A stretch of DNA of 64,000 nt from Salinarchaeum sp. Harcht-Bsk1 (GTDB lineage: Archaea > Halobacteriota > Halobacteria > Halobacteriales > Salinarchaeaceae): assembly GCF_000403645.1 (NCBI RefSeq), contig NC_021313.1:744001-808000 (forward strand). The letters run 5' to 3'. This document shows positions 36,137 through 44,968 of this stretch, piece after piece. Position numbers and translations under genes: made by a program. The notes beneath the pieces are model-generated. The model had not been told where the DNA came from, made no database searches, and saw only the letters and a list, made by a program, of their open reading frames with translations. How positions within the stretch are numbered: position 1 is the first letter of the stretch; each line of letters begins with the position of its first letter.

Positions 36137-36727
36137 ATGGCACGAAGCTTCTACTCGCACATCCGGGACGCCTGGCGCGATCCCGGCGACGGCAAGCTCG
36201 CAGAACTGCAGTGGCAACGAAAGCAGGAGTGGCGCGACCAGGGCGCGATCGTCCGCGTCGACCGCCCCACCCGCCTCGACCGCGCTCGCGAACTCGGCTA
36301 CAAGGCCAAGCAGGGCGTCGTCGTCGCCCGCGTCGCGGTTCGCAAGGGGACCGCTCGCAAGGAGCGGTTCACCGCTGGTCGGCGCTCGAAGCGCCAGGGC
36401 GTCAACCGCATCGGGCGTCGCAAGAACATCCAGCGCATCGCCGAGGAGCGCTCCTCGCGAGCGTTCCCGAACCTCCGCGTGCTCAACAGCTACTGGGTCG
36501 GTGAGGACGGCTCCCAGAAGTGGCACGAGGTCATCCTCCTGGACCCCGAGCACCCGGCGATCGAAAACGACGACGACCTCAACTGGATCTGCGAGGACTC
36601 CCAGTCCGGTCGCGCGTTCCGCGGCAAGACGTCCGCTGGGCAGTCCAACCGTGGCCTGAACAACCGCGGCAAGGGCGCCGAGTCCAACCGACCGAGCGCT
36701 TCCGAGGGCTCGGACCGCGGTCACTGA
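36137..36727 (+). CDS. rpl15e: Ribosomal protein L15e (eL15)
   Basis: A 196-residue large-subunit protein of the archaeal/eukaryotic eL15 family, starting MARSFYSHIRDAWRDP. Recognisable segments are RVDRPTRLDRARELGYKAKQG, the basic KRQGVNRIGRRKNIQRIAEER and LRVLNSYWVGEDG. The ATG at 36137 has a purine-rich GAGGAG about 8 nt upstream, so it may be translated from a leadered transcript. The C-terminal tail is basic/Ser-rich as in other haloarchaea. Confidence 0.98.
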   Translation: MARSFYSHIRDAWRDPGDGKLAELQWQRKQEWRDQGAIVRVDRPTRLDRARELGYKAKQGVVVARVAVRKGTARKERFTAGRRSKRQGVNRIGRRKNIQRIAEERSSRAFPNLRVLNSYWVGEDGSQKWHEVILLDPEHPAIENDDDLNWICEDSQSGRAFRGKTSAGQSNRGLNNRGKGAESNRPSASEGSDRGH

Positions 36728-36859
36728 TCGCGGGCCGATCCGCCGTTTTTCGTCGACGAACGCCCCAGTACCGGCAGGTCTCCGCGACGAGCGATCGTTG
36801 CTGGAGCGGCATCGCGTGCAGCACCGAGCAGTCGTCCCAGCCGTTCTCGGCCACCGAAA

Positions 36860-38035
36860 TCAGGCGTAACCGTCCGGCGGCGTCGCGTCGGGCGTCTCCG
36901 TCTCGGGCAGCGGCCCGATCCCCTGGACCAGATCGATGTAGGCGACGATCGCCTCGTTGTCCAGGGTGCCGACGAGGCGGTCGTCCTCGAGGACGACGAC
37001 GCGATCGCTTCCGGTCTCCGCCAGGCGTTCCAGGACATCGAAGGCGGGCGTCTCGATCGAGACCGTCGGTGGGTCCCGGGACATGACGTCGGCGACGGTG
37101 ACCGTCGATCGATCGGCCGGCGGCACCGACCGGAGCGCCCCCAGCGACACGAGTCCCGCGAGCCGGCCGTTGGCGTCGAGCACAGGATAGCCCGTTCGAC
37201 GGTCCTCGAACATCCGCTGGAGGAGGTCCTGAACGGTCGTGTCGGTGCCGACCGTCGACGAGTCGGTCTGCAAGAGGTCGTCGGCCCGCACGTCGCGGAG
37301 GAGGTCGCGGAGCGTCACGACGCGTGACTCTGCCCCGGCGGCGACGTAGACGAAGAAGCCGACGAGCGCGAGGAGTGGCGCGAAGTTCAACACGCCGACC
37401 AACACCATCGCGACGCCGAAGAACCGTCCCGTCTTCGCAGCGATGGCGGTCGCCTCGACGTAGGGACGGTTCCGTGCGAGCAGGGCGCGGAAGATTCGCC
37501 CGCCGTCCATGGGGAACGCCGGCAGCATGTTGAAGATTGCCAGCGTGAGATTGATCACCGCCAGCCACGCCACGACGAAGATCAGGACCGCGGGTGCCGA
37601 CGACGGGATGGCGAACAGTGCGAGATAGCAGATTCCCGCGAGCGCGACGCTGGTCACCGGACCAGCCAGGGCGACCCAGAACTCGATCGACCAGTCCTCG
37701 GGGAGGTCCTCCATCCGGGCCAGTCCGCCGAAGATCCAGAGCGTGATCGAGGCGATGCCGATGCCGTAGCGCATCGCGGTCACGGAGTGGCCCAGTTCGT
37801 GGAGCAACACGCCGACGAAGAGTCCGACGGCGGCCACGACCCCGATGATCCAGGGCGTCTCCCCCTCGGTGAGCACCTCCGCGTCCACCGTCGTCGGGGA
37901 GACGGCGTTGACGACGTCGGCGTAGAGTTCGATCTGTCCCGCGATCAGCCAGACGAGGATCGGGAGAAACAGGAGCAACGAGACGTTGATCCGGATCGGG
38001 ATGTCCAGCACGCGGCCGATCGTGAGACTGCGCAT
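36860..38035 (-). CDS. Site-2-protease family (M50) metalloprotease with two CBS domains
   Basis: A 391-residue membrane protein. The zinc site HELGHS lies in a membrane helix (about residues 80-85), with the third ligand in NMLPAFPMDGGR. About six membrane helices are followed by a C-terminal pair of CBS domains (about 240-375; VADVMSRDPPTVS) that bind adenine nucleotides in other proteins. The layout matches archaeal S2P/SpoIVFB-type intramembrane proteases. The substrate is unknown. A TATA-like CCTTATGG 32-39 nt upstream of the ATG suggests a short or absent leader. Confidence 0.93.
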   Translation of the reverse strand: MRSLTIGRVLDIPIRINVSLLLFLPILVWLIAGQIELYADVVNAVSPTTVDAEVLTEGETPWIIGVVAAVGLFVGVLLHELGHSVTAMRYGIGIASITLWIFGGLARMEDLPEDWSIEFWVALAGPVTSVALAGICYLALFAIPSSAPAVLIFVVAWLAVINLTLAIFNMLPAFPMDGGRIFRALLARNRPYVEATAIAAKTGRFFGVAMVLVGVLNFAPLLALVGFFVYVAAGAESRVVTLRDLLRDVRADDLLQTDSSTVGTDTTVQDLLQRMFEDRRTGYPVLDANGRLAGLVSLGALRSVPPADRSTVTVADVMSRDPPTVSIETPAFDVLERLAETGSDRVVVLEDDRLVGTLDNEAIVAYIDLVQGIGPLPETETPDATPPDGYA

Positions 38036-38178
38036 GTGGCGTATCCTATGCCTGATAGCTCCATAAGGATTGGTCCGGCGGTGAAACTACGCGCCGGGCC
38101 GGTACGGGCCGACGCCGTCGAAACACGCAGCCCGACCGGAACACCACGGATTAGTACGACCCGGTAGTAGCACACGCC

Positions 38179-39006
38179 ATGCAAGCGCCCTCACCGACCG
38201 AGCCGCCGGTCGCACTGTCGATCGCCGGCAGCGACTCGGGCGGCGGTGCCGGGATCCAAGCCGACCTCCAGACGATGGCGGCCCACGGCGTCTACGGCAC
38301 GACGGCGATCACGGCCGTGACCGCACAGAACACCCGCGGCGTCGAGGACAGCCACGTGCTCCCCGTCGAGGTCGTCGAGGCCCAGTACGACGCCGTCCTC
38401 TCGGACTTCGACGTAAAGGCGATCAAGACCGGGATGCTCGCGACGACGCCCATCGTCGAGGCCGTCGCGGATCGGGTCGCCGACGCGGGGCTCCCCGCCG
38501 TCGTCGATCCAGTCATGGTCGCGACGAGCGGCGACCGGTTGCTCACCGAGGACGCCGAGGCCGCGTACGAGGACCTGATCGCGGAGGCGACGCTCGTCAC
38601 GCCCAACGCCGACGAGGCCTCCGTCCTGACGGGGACCGAAGTGACCGGCCGTGAGAGCGCCGAGCGGGCCGGCGATGCCCTCCTGGAGATGGGTGCGGAC
38701 GCGGCGCTGATCAAGGGCGGCCACGTCGCCGGCGACCCGATCCGAGACGTCCTCGTCACGCCGGAGCGGACCCAGGTTTTCGAGCACGGCCGCGTCGACA
38801 CCGAGGCCACCCACGGTTCGGGATGTGCGCTCTCCTCCGCGATCGCAGCCCTGCTCGCCCGCGGCGAACCGCTCGACGCGGCCGTCGGCGAGGGCACGGA
38901 CTTTCTCGAACGAGCCGTGCGTCACCACTACGACGTCGGGCAGGGGCCCGGCGCCGTGAACCACCTCGTCGACCTCCGGGTTCGCACCGACGGCGACGAC
39001 GGGTAG
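38179..39006 (+). CDS. thiD: HMP/HMP-phosphate kinase
   Basis: A 275-residue ribokinase-fold enzyme that phosphorylates hydroxymethylpyrimidine twice in thiamine synthesis. It shows ALSIAGSDSGGGAGIQADLQ, GVYGTTAITAVTAQNT, VDPVMVATSGDRLL, TPNADEASVLTG and the catalytic THGSGCALSSAI. Many archaeal ThiD proteins carry a C-terminal ThiN domain (thiamine-phosphate synthase); this one ends at the ThiD boundary. A TATA-like ATTAGTAC about 25 nt upstream fits a leaderless start. Confidence 0.94.
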   Translation: MQAPSPTEPPVALSIAGSDSGGGAGIQADLQTMAAHGVYGTTAITAVTAQNTRGVEDSHVLPVEVVEAQYDAVLSDFDVKAIKTGMLATTPIVEAVADRVADAGLPAVVDPVMVATSGDRLLTEDAEAAYEDLIAEATLVTPNADEASVLTGTEVTGRESAERAGDALLEMGADAALIKGGHVAGDPIRDVLVTPERTQVFEHGRVDTEATHGSGCALSSAIAALLARGEPLDAAVGEGTDFLERAVRHHYDVGQGPGAVNHLVDLRVRTDGDDG

Positions 39007-39062
39007 CCGATAGCCGTCGAGTCACGCAATCCGGGCATGAAAGGACCACCGCCCTGGCGTGA

Positions 39063-39149
39063 ACCGGTCACCGATCGGCACTGAACCGGCCCCCGATCGG
39101 CGCTGAACGTCCACCGATCGACGCTGATCCGTCTCCCCATCGCCGCTGA
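39063..39149. repeat. Four-copy 22-bp imperfect tandem repeat between thiD and udg
   Basis: Units at 39063-39084, 39085-39106, 39107-39127 and 39128-39149 (22, 22, 21, 22 bp). The consensus is ACCGGYCACCGATCGGCGCTGA, written here in two parts: ACCGGYCACCG and ATCGGCGCTGA. The core CCGATCGG is a perfect palindrome in units 1 and 2 and decays in 3 and 4. It lies between the convergent 3' ends of thiD and udg. Confidence 0.88.
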
Positions 39150-39171
39150 GCCAGTGGCCGACGAAGCCGAC

Positions 39172-39795
39172 TCAGTAGTCGCCCAGCCGCGACTGGTCGC
39201 CGACCGCCTCGCCCGCGAGTTCGGCGGCACGCTCGATGGTCTCCTCGAAGGGCTCGCGCTGACTGCGATCGTACAGCGTCGCTGCGGGGTGGACCGACAG
39301 CAGGAGTCGTTGCGGCCGGTCCCCGATCCGCGTCTCGACGAGGTCGCCTGCCTCGGCCGTGATCGCGACGTCTCGATCCAGCAGGTGTTCGGCCGGCACT
39401 TTGCCGAGAGTCACGAGGATCTCGGGATCGACGATCGACAGTTCGCGCTCGAGGTAGCCCCGGCAGTTCGCGAGTTCCCCCTGCTTCGGATCGCGGTTGT
39501 CGGGCGGCCGACAGCGCACGCAGTTCGTGATCCGGACGTCCGCTCGCGAGAGGCCGACGTCGCGCAGCACCTCGTCGAGCACGTCGCCGCTCCGACCGAC
39601 GAACGGTTCGCCCTCGGCGTCCTCCTGTGCGCCGGGCGCCTCGCCGACGAAACAGAGCGCGGCGTCCTCGGGCCCGACGCCGTTGACGATTCGGCTCCGC
39701 GAGTCGACGAGTTCCGGGCAGCGCTCACAGCGCTGTACGGCGACGCCGTCCATACAGCCGTCGCCGTCGCCCGTCCCTCCCTCGACGTCCTCCAT
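39172..39795 (-). CDS. udg: Type-4 (Fe-S) uracil-DNA glycosylase
   Basis: A 207-residue repair enzyme that removes uracil from DNA. Family-4 features: the water-activating motif GEAPGAQED, the second motif HPAATLY, and four Cys for a 4Fe-4S cluster in RCERCPEL, NCVRCRPP and ANCRGYL. The N-terminus has a short acidic/Cys extension. It converges with thiD. A second, divergent UDG-fold gene lies at 56578. Confidence 0.94.
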   Translation of the reverse strand: MEDVEGGTGDGDGCMDGVAVQRCERCPELVDSRSRIVNGVGPEDAALCFVGEAPGAQEDAEGEPFVGRSGDVLDEVLRDVGLSRADVRITNCVRCRPPDNRDPKQGELANCRGYLERELSIVDPEILVTLGKVPAEHLLDRDVAITAEAGDLVETRIGDRPQRLLLSVHPAATLYDRSQREPFEETIERAAELAGEAVGDQSRLGDY

Positions 39796-39877
39796 TGCCA
39801 GGGAGTAGGCCGGTCCGGGGTTTCAATGATAGGGTCCCGAGCGACGCCTCGCCTCACGAGGACGAGGGCTCCCGGCA

Positions 39878-40438
39878 TCACTCGCGCCGGAGGTCGTCCC
39901 CCGCTCGCGCGACGAACCGCGCGACCCGAAGGGGCTCGGGCCGGCCACCCTCGGCCGTGAAGTGCTCGAGGACCCGGGCGGCCTCGGTCGGGTCGATGCC
40001 AGCCACCCGGTAGTAGCGGTCGTGCCCGTCGACGGTCGTCGCGCGTCGGTCGGGCAGCGCTCGGTACCGTTCGAGTCGCTCGGACAGCGCTTGCCCGTCG
40101 AACGCGTCCCGCAGCGACGACTCGAGTCCGCTGCTGTCCTCGAAGGTGACCGCGATCACCGGGCGGTCGACGCGCTCGGCGACCGATTCGAGTTCCAGAA
40201 TGTTGTACCACGCGAGCGCGACGCCGGCGACGAGGACGTAGCTCACGTCTTCGCGATCGAGACGATCGTAGACGGTGGCGATGCCGTCGGTGAGGTCGGT
40301 GCCACCGACGGTACAGGTGGCGAATGCACAGCCGTCCACCGTCCGGTCGGCGCGACAGACGACGCCAGCCAGCGTGCTTCGATCGGCACCACGGGCGTAG
40401 GACTCCGCGACCCCGACTGCCCGGGCGCCGGACTTCAT
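39878..40438 (-). CDS. DUF99 / UPF0215 family protein
   Basis: A 186-residue archaeal protein with the DUF99 pattern: MKSGARAVGVAESY at the start, DGCAFATCTVGGTDLTD, VLVAGVALAWYNILEL and PVIAVTFEDS, and an Arg-rich C-terminus. The family is endonuclease V-like in fold, but its function is not established. The ATG at 40438 overlaps the TGA of the small upstream gene (TGATG), showing coupled translation; a GTG start at 40441 is the alternative. Confidence 0.9.
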   Translation of the reverse strand: MKSGARAVGVAESYARGADRSTLAGVVCRADRTVDGCAFATCTVGGTDLTDGIATVYDRLDREDVSYVLVAGVALAWYNILELESVAERVDRPVIAVTFEDSSGLESSLRDAFDGQALSERLERYRALPDRRATTVDGHDRYYRVAGIDPTEAARVLEHFTAEGGRPEPLRVARFVARAGDDLRRE

Positions 40439-40620
40439 CACTCCGCCTGCTGGTCTTTGATGTCGGAGAGCCGATCGAGTAGTTCGTCGTTCGACGCGCC
40501 GATCTCGAACTCCACGTCCCCGTCGTGGTCGGTCTCCCCGCTCGCTACGTTCTCCTCGTCGAGATCAGTATCGATCTCCTGGTTCGATTGTTCGGATTCG
40601 TCGTAGCTACCGAATCCCAT
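40438..40620 (-). CDS. Small acidic haloarchaeal protein (DUF5786-like)
   Basis: A 60-residue protein starting MGFGSYDESEQSNQE and ending in a short helix, DELLDRLSDIKDQQ. The start pattern is one I associate with the haloarchaeal DUF5786 family (from memory). It is highly acidic, without Cys or membrane segments. Its stop overlaps the DUF99 start, so the two form a coupled pair. Function unknown. Confidence 0.85.
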   Translation of the reverse strand: MGFGSYDESEQSNQEIDTDLDEENVASGETDHDGDVEFEIGASNDELLDRLSDIKDQQAE

Positions 40621-40754
40621 GTTCGTTCGTAACTATCCGTTTGACGGGCATAAATTCCACGGCAGCCCCGCAGCATGGAGGGAAATCGAACGAGCGTCGC
40701 CGGGTGAGTAGCCAGTGCCGGAGCGAGAAAGTGCCAGAACCGGAGGCGGATCGG

Positions 40755-41708
40755 CTACCGCGAGACGTCTTCGGCGCCGCTCTCGATGAGTTCCTCGACC
40801 TCCTCTTTCGTGACCGCGGCCACGTCGCCAGCGATCGTCCGCTTGTAGGAGGCCGTCGCCGCGGCGTACTCGAGTGCACGGCCGACGTCGTCGCCAGAGA
40901 GCCGTCGGGCGAGGAACGCGCCGACGAACGCGTCGCCGGTGCCGATCGGGTCGTACGTGTCGGCCTCGTAGACGTCGTGCTCGTGGACGACCCCGTCGTG
41001 GATCGCGAGCGCGCCATGTTCGCCACGGGTCACCACGACCGTCTGGAGGTCGTACTCGGCGATGAGGTGGTTCGCGAACTCCGTCGCGTTCCCGTCGTAC
41101 CCGAGCACCGTCCGGGCGTCGCGGTTGGCCACGAAGAGGACGTCGAGCGCCGGGAAGAGCTTCGTCAGCGTCGCCTTGGCCTCTTCTGGAGTCCAGAGCT
41201 TCGAGCGGTAGTTGAGGTCCATCGCGGTCCGGAGCCCCGCCTCGCGGGCTCCCTGGAGCAGGTGGTAGGTGGTATCCCGGGCCTGCTCGGAAAGGGCGGG
41301 CGTGATCCCGCTCGTGTAGAAGAGCCGCGCATCGTCGAAGACCGCCGGGTCGAACTGGTCGGCACCGACGCTCGCGATCGGTGCGTCTGCCCGATCGTAG
41401 ATCACGTTCGTGCCGCGGGGCTCCCCACCGTGTTCGACGAAGTAGAGTCCCTGGCGGCCGTCGTCCGACCAGACGATTTCGGTGTCGATGCCGTGGCTGT
41501 GTAGCTCTGCGGCGACCCGTCGGCCCAGTGGCGAGTCCGGCAGGGCCGAGAGCCACGTCGAGACCGCGCCGAGACGCTCTGCGGCGATCGCGGTGTTCGA
41601 TTCCGCGCCGCCGACGTAGACGTCCAGTTCCTCGGTCCGCTCGAGACGCTCGCCCTGGGGCGCGGACAGGCGAAGCATGGTCTCGCCGAAGGTCACGAGA
41701 TCGCTCAT
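40755..41708 (-). CDS. kdgK: 2-keto-3-deoxygluconate kinase (PfkB family)
   Basis: A 317-residue ribokinase-fold sugar kinase: LVTFGETMLRLS, the glycine pair YVGGAESNTAIAAERLG, the substrate loop with DLNYRSKLW and the catalytic GTGDAFVGAFLA. The closest recognisable group is haloarchaeal KDG kinase of the semiphosphorylative Entner-Doudoroff pathway, which makes 2-keto-3-deoxy-6-phosphogluconate. An 11-codon frame starting at the predicted transcription start ends on the kdgK ATG (see 41705-41740). Confidence 0.9.
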   Translation of the reverse strand: MSDLVTFGETMLRLSAPQGERLERTEELDVYVGGAESNTAIAAERLGAVSTWLSALPDSPLGRRVAAELHSHGIDTEIVWSDDGRQGLYFVEHGGEPRGTNVIYDRADAPIASVGADQFDPAVFDDARLFYTSGITPALSEQARDTTYHLLQGAREAGLRTAMDLNYRSKLWTPEEAKATLTKLFPALDVLFVANRDARTVLGYDGNATEFANHLIAEYDLQTVVVTRGEHGALAIHDGVVHEHDVYEADTYDPIGTGDAFVGAFLARRLSGDDVGRALEYAAATASYKRTIAGDVAAVTKEEVEELIESGAEDVSR

Positions 41709-41740
41709 GGCGATCGCACCCCGGCGGCGTGTGGTGTCAT
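41705..41740 (-). CDS. Leaderless 11-residue upstream ORF coupled to kdgK
   Basis: ATG at 41740, stop TGA at 41707-41705, sharing ATGA with the kdgK start. The peptide is MTPHAAGVRSP. A TATA-like CTTATTAG (about 41764-41771) is centred 27 nt upstream of this ATG, the normal distance to a haloarchaeal transcription start, so the transcript should begin at the uORF start codon. It may regulate or simply deliver ribosomes to kdgK. Confidence 0.5.
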   Translation of the reverse strand: MTPHAAGVRSP

Positions 41741-41911
41741 GGTCGGGTCGTGGGGAGGGCGGCTAATAAGTCCCTGCGGTTGGTGGCGGCAGTCGAGAAC
41801 GGCCCACAGGAGGCGGGGGACAGCTACCAGGCACCGCTGTCGTCGAGGGTGATCGAGCGACAGCTGGGAGGTCGTACCGACGCGAAGAACCAGTCGATCG
41901 CGAGGGAGGCC

Positions 41912-43420
41912 TCAGCCGACCAGCGCCTGCGCCGCGTCCGTCGCGACGTTCTCGACCGGGCCGACCGCGGCGAGCAACGCGACGGTGACGAGTGCGGCGA
42001 TCAGCACAGCGACGTACAGCGACGTCGGCTTCGAGCCGAGGTCGTGGCCGCCGTGTTCTGGCTCGTCGATCCAGAGCGCCCGGATCAGGCGCCAGTAGTA
42101 GAACAGGGAGAGCGCGCTCGCGGCGAGACCGATCGCCGCGAACCACCAGAACCCGTTCTCGATGGCGCCGCCGAAGAGCATGAACTTGCTCCAGAACCCG
42201 CCGCCGACCGGGAGGCCGGCCAGGCTGAAGAGCATGACCGTCACCGCGGCGGACGCGACGGGTGCCTCCTCGCCGAGACCAGCGTAGTCCTCGAACGTCC
42301 GTCCGACGTCCCACTGCTCCGCCAGCGCGACGAACAGGAACGCGCCGGTGTTCATGAAGCCGTAGACGAACAGGTGGAGCATGCCGCCCGCGAGCACCCA
42401 GTCGTTGTACGTGCCGCCGTCCTTGAGCGCCGCGAGGGCGATCAGGACGTAGCCTGCGTGGGCTACCGAGGAGTACGCTAGCATGCGCTTGACCTCGTCC
42501 TGAGTCGCCGCTGCGAGGTTGCCCAGGAGCATCGTGAGCACCGCGAGCACGCCGAAGACGAACACCCAGTCGATGCCCGCGTCCTGCATCGGGCCGATCG
42601 GGAACGCCGTCGTGAACACGCGGAAGGCGATCAGGAAGCCGGCGGCCTTCGACGCGGAGGAGACGAACCCGGAGATCGGGGCGGGGGCGCCCTCGTACGC
42701 GTCGGGTGCCCAGAAGTGGAAGGGCACGCTGGCGATCTTGAAGCCGAAGCCGGCGACCATCAGCAGGACGCCGAGCCCGAGCACGCCCGTTTGGTCGACG
42801 CCCTCGGAGACGGCAGTGCCGACCGCCGACAGCTGGAGGGAGCCGGTCGCCGCGTAGACGAGGCTGATGCCGTAGACGAAGATCGCCGAGGAGACGGCGC
42901 CGATGAGGAAGTACTTCAGGCCCCCTTCGACGCTGCCGCGGTTGTGCTTGAGGAAGGCGACCAGCGCGTAGGACGGCAGGCTCGCCAGTTCGAGGGCGAC
43001 GAACACCGTCGCCAGGGAGTTGGCGTGGGCCATCAGGACCATCCCGGTCGCCGCGAGCAGGGTGAGCGAGTAGAACTCGCCTTTGTCCGGCAGGTCGCGG
43101 ATGTAGTCGTAGCTGCCGAGCACGACGAGGCTCGTGACGCTCGTCACGATCACGGTGAACAGGAGGCTGCCCTCGTCGGCGACCAGCTGATCCGCGAACA
43201 GCGTCGTTCCCGTCTCGGGTCCGAAGCCGAGCAGCAGGGCGACCGCCGATCCGAGCGCGGCGAGCGTGCCGACGATCGTCACGCCGAAGACCGCCGGGTG
43301 GTTCGTGGACTCGGGATCGATCGCGTCCACGCCGAACAGCGCGATCGCAGTCGCAATCATCAGCAGTGCGGGCGCCATGTGGAGGAACCAGTCCTCGCCG
43401 CCGAGGGTGTCCAGTGCCAT
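41912..43420 (-). CDS. nuoN: Complex I subunit N (NuoN-like)
   Basis: A 502-residue antiporter-like membrane subunit of the proton-pumping complex, with about 14 helices. Family segments: LEATSLPSY-like ELASLPSYALVAF, KYFLIGAVSSAIFVYG with the conserved Lys, PFHFWAPDAYEGAPAPI, and RMLAYSSVAHAGYVLI. It directly follows nuoM with no gap and is the last gene of the cluster. Confidence 0.97.
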   Translation of the reverse strand: MALDTLGGEDWFLHMAPALLMIATAIALFGVDAIDPESTNHPAVFGVTIVGTLAALGSAVALLLGFGPETGTTLFADQLVADEGSLLFTVIVTSVTSLVVLGSYDYIRDLPDKGEFYSLTLLAATGMVLMAHANSLATVFVALELASLPSYALVAFLKHNRGSVEGGLKYFLIGAVSSAIFVYGISLVYAATGSLQLSAVGTAVSEGVDQTGVLGLGVLLMVAGFGFKIASVPFHFWAPDAYEGAPAPISGFVSSASKAAGFLIAFRVFTTAFPIGPMQDAGIDWVFVFGVLAVLTMLLGNLAAATQDEVKRMLAYSSVAHAGYVLIALAALKDGGTYNDWVLAGGMLHLFVYGFMNTGAFLFVALAEQWDVGRTFEDYAGLGEEAPVASAAVTVMLFSLAGLPVGGGFWSKFMLFGGAIENGFWWFAAIGLAASALSLFYYWRLIRALWIDEPEHGGHDLGSKPTSLYVAVLIAALVTVALLAAVGPVENVATDAAQALVG

Positions 43421-44968
43421 TCAGGCACCACCTCCGTTCGCCGCCTCGATGATCGGTTGCGTCGCGTCTTCGACCATGTTGAACACCACGTCCGGCGCGA
43501 CGCCGAGCACGACGATCAGGCCGAGCAGCACGAACAGCGGCGCGACGTCGTGGAACGGCGCGCGACCGATCTCGTAGTCGGTCGCGAGTTCGAACGGTCC
43601 GAACAGCGACTTCTGCATTGCGGCGAGCAGGTAGCCCGCTACGACGACGATACCGAACATCGCCGCCGCGGTGAAGACCGGCGAGTAGTCGAGGCCGGCG
43701 GCACCGAAGGCGCCGATGAACACGAACAGCTCCGCGGCGAACCCGGACATGAGCGGGAGGCCCATGTAGCCGAACGCGCCGGCGACGAACACCCAGGAGG
43801 CGATCGGCATCCGATCGGCCAGTCCCGACATGTCACCGACCATGCGCGTGTGCGTCGTGTTGTAGATCACGCCGACGGTCATGAACAGCAGGCCCGAGAT
43901 GAGGCCGTGGGAGAGCATCTGGAAGGTCGCGCCGCCGACCCCGTAGATGGTGTAGGCGACGAGTCCGAGGATGACGTACCCCATCGAGGAGACGGAGGAG
44001 TACGCGACGATGCGCTTGAGGTCGCGCTGGGCGAGCGCGAGCATCGCGCCGTAGAGGATCGAGATCACGGCGATCACGGCGATCAGTTCGGCGTTGGCCG
44101 CGGCGACCTCCGGGAGCATCGTGAAGTTGAACCGCAGCAGCGCGTACGTCCCCATCTTCAGCAGGACGCCGGCCAGCAGCACCGACACCGGGGTCGGTGC
44201 CTCGACGTGGGCGTCCGGTAGCCAGGTGTGGACCGGCACGATCGGGACCTTCACCGCGAAACCGGCGAACATGGCGAAGAAGCTGATCGTCGCCAGTTCC
44301 TCCGCGCTGAATGGTCCGACGCTCTGGAGCTGATCTGCGTGGATCGCCTGGGAGATCTCCGGCAGGGCGAAGGAGGTGATCGACCCTTCAAGCCCGGCGA
44401 GCAGGCCCAGGAAGCCCACGAACAGCACGGCACTCGCGACGTTCGTGTAGACGAGGAACTTGATCGCGGCGTACTTCCGGCGCGGGCCGCCCCACACGCC
44501 GATCAGCAGGACCATCGGCACGAGGACGCCCTCCCAGAAGACGAACCAGACGAAGAAGTCCAGTTGGGTAAACACGCCGATCAACGCCGCCTCCATGAAC
44601 AGGACGAGCGCGTAGAACTGGGACTGGCGCTCGTCGATCGGCGTCCACGCGGAGACGATCGCGAGCGTGGTGAGGATCGTCGAGAGCACGACCAGCGGCA
44701 GGCTGATGCCGTCGACGGCGGCCAGCCACTGGATGTCCCAGGGTCCCATCGAGAGGACGGTGGTGCCCGACAGCGAGGACTCGAAGCTTCGGGCCGCCGA
44801 GTCGAACATCAGGTTGCCGTCGCCGTCGAACTGCCAGAACATCCAGAGGCTGCCCAGCAGCGGGCCGAGGCTGATGCCGAACGCCAGCTTCCCGGCGAGC
44901 CGGTTCGGCGCGAGCAAGACCGCGAACCCGCCGACCAGCGCGACCGCGAGCAGCGCTTCGATAATCAC
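43421..44968 (-). CDS. nuoM: Complex I subunit M (NuoM-like)
   Basis: An antiporter-like subunit of 515 residues if it starts at GTG 44968 (IIEALLAVAL), which gives a GTGA overlap with the nuoL stop. A GTG three codons upstream (44977) is the alternative. Diagnostic segments are WEGVLVPMVLLIGVWGG with the key Glu, PVHTWLPDAHVEAPTPVSVLLAGVLLKMG and RIVAYSSVSSMGYVILG. Confidence 0.96.
   Translation of the reverse strand: MIIEALLAVALVGGFAVLLAPNRLAGKLAFGISLGPLLGSLWMFWQFDGDGNLMFDSAARSFESSLSGTTVLSMGPWDIQWLAAVDGISLPLVVLSTILTTLAIVSAWTPIDERQSQFYALVLFMEAALIGVFTQLDFFVWFVFWEGVLVPMVLLIGVWGGPRRKYAAIKFLVYTNVASAVLFVGFLGLLAGLEGSITSFALPEISQAIHADQLQSVGPFSAEELATISFFAMFAGFAVKVPIVPVHTWLPDAHVEAPTPVSVLLAGVLLKMGTYALLRFNFTMLPEVAAANAELIAVIAVISILYGAMLALAQRDLKRIVAYSSVSSMGYVILGLVAYTIYGVGGATFQMLSHGLISGLLFMTVGVIYNTTHTRMVGDMSGLADRMPIASWVFVAGAFGYMGLPLMSGFAAELFVFIGAFGAAGLDYSPVFTAAAMFGIVVVAGYLLAAMQKSLFGPFELATDYEIGRAPFHDVAPLFVLLGLIVVLGVAPDVVFNMVEDATQPIIEAANGGGA

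Noticed and set aside
39063-39149. CRISPR or attachment-site reading of the 22-bp repeats
   Set aside because: Units abut directly with no spacers, and there is no integrase or tRNA next to them.
42716-44221. 501-codon plus-strand frame opposite nuoN and nuoM
   Set aside because: Glu/His/Arg-rich antisense reading of membrane proteins; no start signals or homology recognised.
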